DNA of 7,807 nt from an uncultured Persicitalea sp. (lineage in GTDB: Bacteria > Bacteroidota > Bacteroidia > Cytophagales > Spirosomataceae): contig CATMVR010000218.1 in NCBI GenBank assembly GCA_950075905.1, positions 1 through 7,807 of the forward strand. Direction: 5' to 3'. Every line of letters starts with the position of its first letter. The stretch's first letter is position 1. The position numbers and the translations under genes were made by a program. The notes beneath the pieces were generated by a model, which was not told the origin of the DNA, did not search any database, and saw only the letters and a list, made by a program, of their open reading frames with translations. Below are positions 4,485-7,807 of this stretch, one piece after another.

Positions 4485-6725
4485 TTATTTGGCTAGTTGG
4501 GTAGCCTTGTCAATCTGTTGGGCAAACTGCGTGAGCGTGTCACTGACCCGCTGTATACCCTGCTCGGCTTCTTTCCAGTTTTTCTGTTCGATGGCTTCCC
4601 GGATCATCGGTAGGGTTTTGACCCCATAGCCGGTGTAAAAACCCGGTGCGTAGATCTGATGCTGAAACCACGGGCGACGGGGCAGGCCTTCGGGGTGGGT
4701 GAGGTAGCGCTCCGTTTTGTACAGCGTTTCGTTCAGCTTTTTCAGATCATTAGCCGCAATAGTCCCGGTGCTGGCCGTAGCCTGCGCGTAGGCGGCAGCA
4801 CTTTTTTCCAGGGTAGCGAGGGCGTTTTCCAGGGGGGCAAAATTGAGGTAGGGTACCTCCGGCATGGGCTCGGGCTGCACAAAAGGCTCCTTAGGGTCGG
4901 AGGCCAGCTGGAAGCGGTTCTCTTTCAACAAACGGTTGTGCTCTTCGGCCTGCGTGCGCTGGGCATCTACCTGCTGCCTGATTTCGGCGGCGTATTGCTG
5001 CACGGTATTACTGAAATTCTGAAATTCAAAAGGCAGTATCGTAGCATCGGCCATGCGGAGCACGCAGCGCCCCATGGTTTCGGCCAAAGCTACGCCGTAT
5101 GAGAAATCGGTATCCTTGAAGCGGGTATAATGGTCAAACGAATCGTAGATGGAGTGGTACTCGCCCCCGCCGTCTTCGCCCCCAAACCCGATGTTCATGG
5201 AGGCTATGCCCACATGCTGGATAAAAGGCGTGTAGTCTGAGCCGGAGCCCAGCGCCCCGATGCGGAGATCAGCCCGGCTGCGGGCTTCCTGTTTGGCTTT
5301 GGGATTGCCGTCCACCAGCACTTTGGCCCGCAGCCGGTCGCTCACGCTGACTTTCTTCTGCGGGTCGGTGACGTCGCGGGCCACTTGGTTCAGGAATTTT
5401 TCGAGCGTATGCGAGCCACCCGCAAAAAGGAAGCCTCGACCGTTGGCGTCGGAGTTGAGGTACACCACGGCTTTGTCTTTCAACTCCTGCTGGCGCTCCT
5501 CTACCCACTCGGTGGAGCCGAGCAGGCCGGGCTCCTCGGCGTCCCAGAGGGCATACACCAGGGTACGTTTTGGTTTCCAGCCCGTTTTGACCAGTTCGCC
5601 CAGGGCACGGGCCTCTTCCAGCACTACCACCGCGCCGCTCAGCGGATCGTTGGCGCCGTACACCCAGCCATCGTGGTGGTTGCCCCGGATCACCCATTCG
5701 TCGGGGTACTCGCTGCCTTTGAGGGTAGCTATTACGTTATAAGCGGGCTCTACTTTCCAGTCAAATTCAAGTTTGAGGTGTACCCTGGCCGGACCGGGAC
5801 CTACGTGGTAGGTTATGGGCAGGGCACCGCGCCAGGCGGCCGGAGCTACCTCCCCGCCCAGGGCTTTGAGCAGCGGCAAGGCGTCGCCGTAGGAGATGGG
5901 CAGCACGGGTATTTTCATGATCGTGGGTGCATCCTTGTAGTCGAGCCGTTTGGCGTTTTTGGTAGCGCCGTAGCCGGGCGTGAGCGGGTCGCCGGGGTAC
6001 AGGGGCATATCGAGCACGGAGCCGCGCTGCGCCCCGGCGTCGCTCTTGTAAGCGCCGGTAGGGTACACATCGCCCTGAAAGTAGCCGTCTTCTTTCGGAT
6101 CGGAATAAATGATACAGCCAATGGCCCCGTTTTCGGCGGCCACCTTGGGCTTGATACCCCGCCAGGAGTTGCCGTACTTGGCCAGCACGATTTTGCCCCT
6201 GACATCGATTCCCATTTTTTTCAGGGTTTCGTAGTCTTCGGGAATGCCATAATTCACAAAGACCAGCTCGGCGGTCACGTCGCCGTCGGCGGAGTAGGCG
6301 TGGTAGGTAGGGAGTTGCTCTTTGGTTTGCCCCGAGGTGGCGTCTTCTTTCAGGGGTGGCTCGGTGAGGGAGGCTTTAAACTTAGTGGGAGCTACCAGCT
6401 CCACGATCCGCGTTTTGGGGGTAGGAAACAGTACGTAAGAGGTATCGATCCGGGCCTCGAAGCCGTAGGACTTAAAGAGATCACGGGCGTACTCGGCGTT
6501 TTCACGGCCGAAGGGTGAGCCCACGTGGTGCGGGCGGGCGCTCATGCGCTTCATGTGGGCGCGCAGGTTTTCGGCTTTCAGCTGCTGGTCAAACTGCTTT
6601 TCGAGCGCCAGCTCTTTCTGGGTAGCCGCGGCATCAAAGCCCAGCAGGCTCTGCGCCTCTGCGGCCGGAAACAGCAAACAGCAAAGACCGGCTGCCCAGA
6701 CGATTTTAGGAAAGGGGTACTTCAT
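4485..6725 (-). CDS. Secreted M28 metallopeptidase, glutamate carboxypeptidase II-like
   Basis: A 746-residue exported di-zinc peptidase, the same length class as human GCPII (about 750). A Sec signal peptide covers residues 1-24 (hydrophobic AAGLCCLLFP, likely cleavage AEA-QS); the cysteines are not in a valid lipobox. Domains in order: N-terminal helical part and start of the protease domain (about 45-115); PA insert (about 140-300); M28 catalytic core (about 325-560); transferrin-receptor-like dimerisation domain (about 620-740, including WFQHQIYAPGFYTGYG). Zinc centre by alignment with GCPII from memory: His350 and Asp360 (GNHHDGWVYGANDPLSG), Glu397 as catalytic base and Glu398 as ligand (WDAEEPGLLGS), Asp426 (LNSDANG), His524 (EYHSIYDSF). 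All are present, so it should be active. The GCPII arginine patch is replaced (ASMNIGFG in place of ASGRARY), so glutamate specificity is doubtful. It probably releases amino acids from peptides in the periplasm or outside. Confidence 0.95.
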   Translation of the reverse strand: MKYPFPKIVWAAGLCCLLFPAAEAQSLLGFDAAATQKELALEKQFDQQLKAENLRAHMKRMSARPHHVGSPFGRENAEYARDLFKSYGFEARIDTSYVLFPTPKTRIVELVAPTKFKASLTEPPLKEDATSGQTKEQLPTYHAYSADGDVTAELVFVNYGIPEDYETLKKMGIDVRGKIVLAKYGNSWRGIKPKVAAENGAIGCIIYSDPKEDGYFQGDVYPTGAYKSDAGAQRGSVLDMPLYPGDPLTPGYGATKNAKRLDYKDAPTIMKIPVLPISYGDALPLLKALGGEVAPAAWRGALPITYHVGPGPARVHLKLEFDWKVEPAYNVIATLKGSEYPDEWVIRGNHHDGWVYGANDPLSGAVVVLEEARALGELVKTGWKPKRTLVYALWDAEEPGLLGSTEWVEERQQELKDKAVVYLNSDANGRGFLFAGGSHTLEKFLNQVARDVTDPQKKVSVSDRLRAKVLVDGNPKAKQEARSRADLRIGALGSGSDYTPFIQHVGIASMNIGFGGEDGGGEYHSIYDSFDHYTRFKDTDFSYGVALAETMGRCVLRMADATILPFEFQNFSNTVQQYAAEIRQQVDAQRTQAEEHNRLLKENRFQLASDPKEPFVQPEPMPEVPYLNFAPLENALATLEKSAAAYAQATASTGTIAANDLKKLNETLYKTERYLTHPEGLPRRPWFQHQIYAPGFYTGYGVKTLPMIREAIEQKNWKEAEQGIQRVSDTLTQFAQQIDKATQLAK

Positions 6726-6817
6726 GGATTAGCTCAGGTTTATGAAAGGAGTATTAGAAAAAGAAGCAGGGAATATACTACCAAAAAGCCGAATGCAGAA
6801 AGCAAAAGAGCCAGTCT

Positions 6818-6849
6818 CAGAATATTATGCCCTATTTTTGCAGAATATT
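6818..6849 (+). repeat. Direct repeat CAGAATATT flanking the -7 element
   Basis: CAGAATATT occurs at 6818-6826 and 6841-6849, 23 bases apart start to start (about two helical turns), on either side of TATTTTTG. The second copy continues to GAATATTC (6843-6850), a perfect palindrome. The placement suits a repressor or activator binding to one DNA face, but this is inference from spacing alone. Confidence 0.35.
6833..6840 (+). promoter_or_regulatory. Candidate -7 promoter element for the TRIC-like gene
   Basis: TATTTTTG is an exact match to the Bacteroidota -7 consensus TAnnTTTG. It lies 70 bases upstream of the ATG at 6911 in a region divergent from the peptidase. No TTG or TTTG is seen at the usual -33 distance, which lowers confidence. 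It is flanked by two direct copies of CAGAATATT. Confidence 0.4.
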
Positions 6850-6910
6850 CAAATAAGGCTGACAAGAATTAACACAAGCGGTAGAGCTTCATCTCTTAGC
6901 TGACTTCCCC

Positions 6911-7519
6911 ATGAACATTCAATATGTCCTGGAAATAATCGGGACCTTTGCTTTCGCCATTTCCGGGGCCCTGGCCGTACGTGACAAAGAGCACCGCGAT
7001 TGGTTTTCGGCTACCTTTACGGCCTTCATTACGTCTATTGGCGGCGGTAGCGTGCGTGATGTATTACTTGGAAGCTATCCGCTGGTCTGGATCAGCGATA
7101 TCACCATTCTGTACGCCATTCTGGCCGGGGTAGTGGCCACCTTCATTTTTTACAAAAAGCTGCTCCGGCTGCGCCGTACCCTGTTTTTGTTCGATACCTT
7201 CGGAATCGCGCTGTTTACCATCGTGGGTACCGAAAAAGCCCTGCACCTGGGCGTTCGGCCCGAGATAGCGGCCATTATGGGTGTATTTTCGGCCGTCATG
7301 GGCGGGGTGATCCGGGATACCCTCACCAACGACCTCCCCATTATTTACCAGAAAGAAGTATACACCACGGCTTGTCTCGCGGGAGCCATCAGCTACCTGG
7401 TACTTGACTATTTTGGTGCCGAGCGCATCACGGCTTTTGTCCTTGCTTCGGCGGTCATCATCGTTATTCGCATCCTGGCTGTGCGCTACGAGTGGCGCAT
7501 TCCGGTTTTTTTCAGGTAA
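6911..7519 (+). CDS. TRIC-type cation channel family protein (UPF0126)
   Basis: A 202-residue inner-membrane protein, the typical length of prokaryotic TRIC (UPF0126, YadS/YicG-like) proteins, which form trimeric potassium-permeable channels where tested. It shows the family's internal duplication. The first half holds GGGSVRDVLLG (44-54) and the second GGVIRDTLTNDLP (131-143), each following a hydrophobic helix and containing the conserved glycine-rich break and RD pair. The middle segment FLFDTFGIALFTIVGTEKAL (92-111) is another family hallmark. About seven hydrophobic segments can be drawn: 3-22, 33-54, 59-81, 91-108, 117-135, 150-167 and 172-190. The ATG at 6911 is the first in the hydrophobic frame and gives the canonical short N-terminus. 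Some older annotation calls the family a glycine transporter. The gene diverges from the M28 peptidase and ends at a strong terminator. Confidence 0.93.
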   Translation: MNIQYVLEIIGTFAFAISGALAVRDKEHRDWFSATFTAFITSIGGGSVRDVLLGSYPLVWISDITILYAILAGVVATFIFYKKLLRLRRTLFLFDTFGIALFTIVGTEKALHLGVRPEIAAIMGVFSAVMGGVIRDTLTNDLPIIYQKEVYTTACLAGAISYLVLDYFGAERITAFVLASAVIIVIRILAVRYEWRIPVFFR

Positions 7520-7532
7520 TAGTAGTTACCCA

Positions 7533-7569
7533 AAAAAAGGAACAGAGCGTTTGGCTCTGTTCCTTTTTT
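7533..7569. terminator. Bidirectional intrinsic terminator
   Basis: A perfect 16-bp stem: AAAAAAGGAACAGAGC (7533-7548) against GCTCTGTTCCTTTTTT (7554-7569) with a five-base loop GTTTG. A and T tracts at the two ends give a U-run on each strand. It lies 14 bases after the TRIC-like stop and 21 bases beyond the stop of the minus-strand peptidase, and can serve both converging genes. Confidence 0.93.
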
Positions 7570-7589
7570 AATTCGTCTCTGGTACAAAA

Positions 7590-7807
7590 CTACCTTCCTG
7601 CCGCGGCCGTGGCTTTTGGAAGCGGCTTACGGGGTATTTTGGTATCGAGCTGAGCGGTGTTGTACACAAAAGCCGCCACCACGGTAGCCATTTGTTTGAG
7701 GTCGTCCATCACCAGCCGCTCGTAGGTATCGGCGTTGGTGTGGTGGGTACGGGTGTTGTACTCGATCCCATCCTGGATAAACTGAAAACCCGGCAGGCCC
7801 AGTCCGT
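7590..7807 (-). CDS. C-terminal part of a second M28 family peptidase (partial)
   Basis: The minus strand reads open from the right edge to the TAG at 7590-7592, giving 71 residues: GLGLPGFQFIQDGIEYNTRT, then HHTNADTYERL, then a C-terminal helix and tail (DDLKQMATVVAAFVYNTAQL, ending in KIPRKPLP and an Ala-rich tail). The HH-T-x-x-D-T pattern is the last zinc-binding histidine segment of M28 aminopeptidases and carboxypeptidase Q-like enzymes. The following helix and the 'LPRKPLP'-type ending are common in secreted Bacteroidota M28 peptidases. It lacks the TfR-like dimerisation domain seen in the other peptidase here, so the two belong to different M28 subfamilies and are not recent duplicates. 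The N-terminus, signal peptide and the other zinc ligands lie outside the window. Confidence 0.85.
   Translation of the reverse strand, partial: GLGLPGFQFIQDGIEYNTRTHHTNADTYERLVMDDLKQMATVVAAFVYNTAQLDTKIPRKPLPKATAAAGR

Noticed and set aside
5260..5742. Ser/Arg-rich 160-codon plus-strand frame
   Set aside because: A shadow of the peptidase gene with biased composition caused by the opposite codons.
5385..6518. 377-codon open frame on the plus strand inside the peptidase gene
   Set aside because: It lies wholly opposite the M28 peptidase, whose domains and zinc ligands are clear. Long antisense frames are expected in GC-rich coding DNA, and its translation has no recognisable domain.
1..7807. 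CRISPR array, insertion sequence, integrase, toxin-antitoxin pair, or tRNA gene
   Set aside because: No regularly spaced repeats, no terminal inverted repeats with a transposase, no small paired genes with toxin-like motifs, and no cloverleaf pattern were seen on either strand.

Overview
The window looks like a stretch of chromosome from a Bacteroidota bacterium, most likely of the Cytophagales (Spirosomataceae-like). This is an inference from several observations. The cbpA-cbpM pair, the TRIC-type membrane protein and the secreted M28 peptidases resemble those of that group. Starts mostly lack a Shine-Dalgarno sequence. One intergenic region carries an exact TAnnTTTG, the -7 promoter element of Bacteroidota. 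No single base pattern proves the genus.

Layout from left to right: the 3' end of an unidentified plus-strand gene (1-87); a non-coding gap; a GNAT N-acetyltransferase (383-925); a small three-helix membrane protein of unknown function (1070-1582); a strong bidirectional terminator; a minus-strand unknown 150-residue protein with charged tails (1689-2141); a 320-base AT-rich divergent intergenic region; the cbpA-cbpM co-chaperone operon (2462-3666); an RBBP9/YdeN-type serine hydrolase (3752-4336); a second terminator hairpin; a secreted minus-strand glutamate-carboxypeptidase-II-like M28 metallopeptidase (4485-6725); a divergent TRIC/UPF0126 channel-like protein (6911-7519); a third terminator hairpin; and the C-terminal 71 residues of a second, different M28 peptidase on the minus strand (7590 to the right edge).

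Most of this is ordinary housekeeping or accessory content. CbpA and CbpM form a clear functional pair: a J-domain co-chaperone that binds DNA in E. coli, and its MerR-like modulator. The two M28 peptidases probably both serve extracytoplasmic peptide or amino-acid scavenging, but nothing here shows that they work together. All three convergent gene ends have a long perfect stem flanked by A and T tracts, so one hairpin can stop transcription from both sides.

I do not see a convincing undescribed multi-gene system: no CRISPR array, transposase, phage gene, toxin-antitoxin pair or defence cassette. The most interesting leads are small. An ATACGTAT-centred 18-mer is repeated at similar distances upstream of two consecutive genes. 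Two stem-loops are packed between those genes. One unknown soluble protein ends in an AT-hook-like basic tail. The GCPII-like peptidase keeps its zinc centre but has lost the arginine patch that defines glutamate-type specificity. Two promoter-region repeats could be operators.
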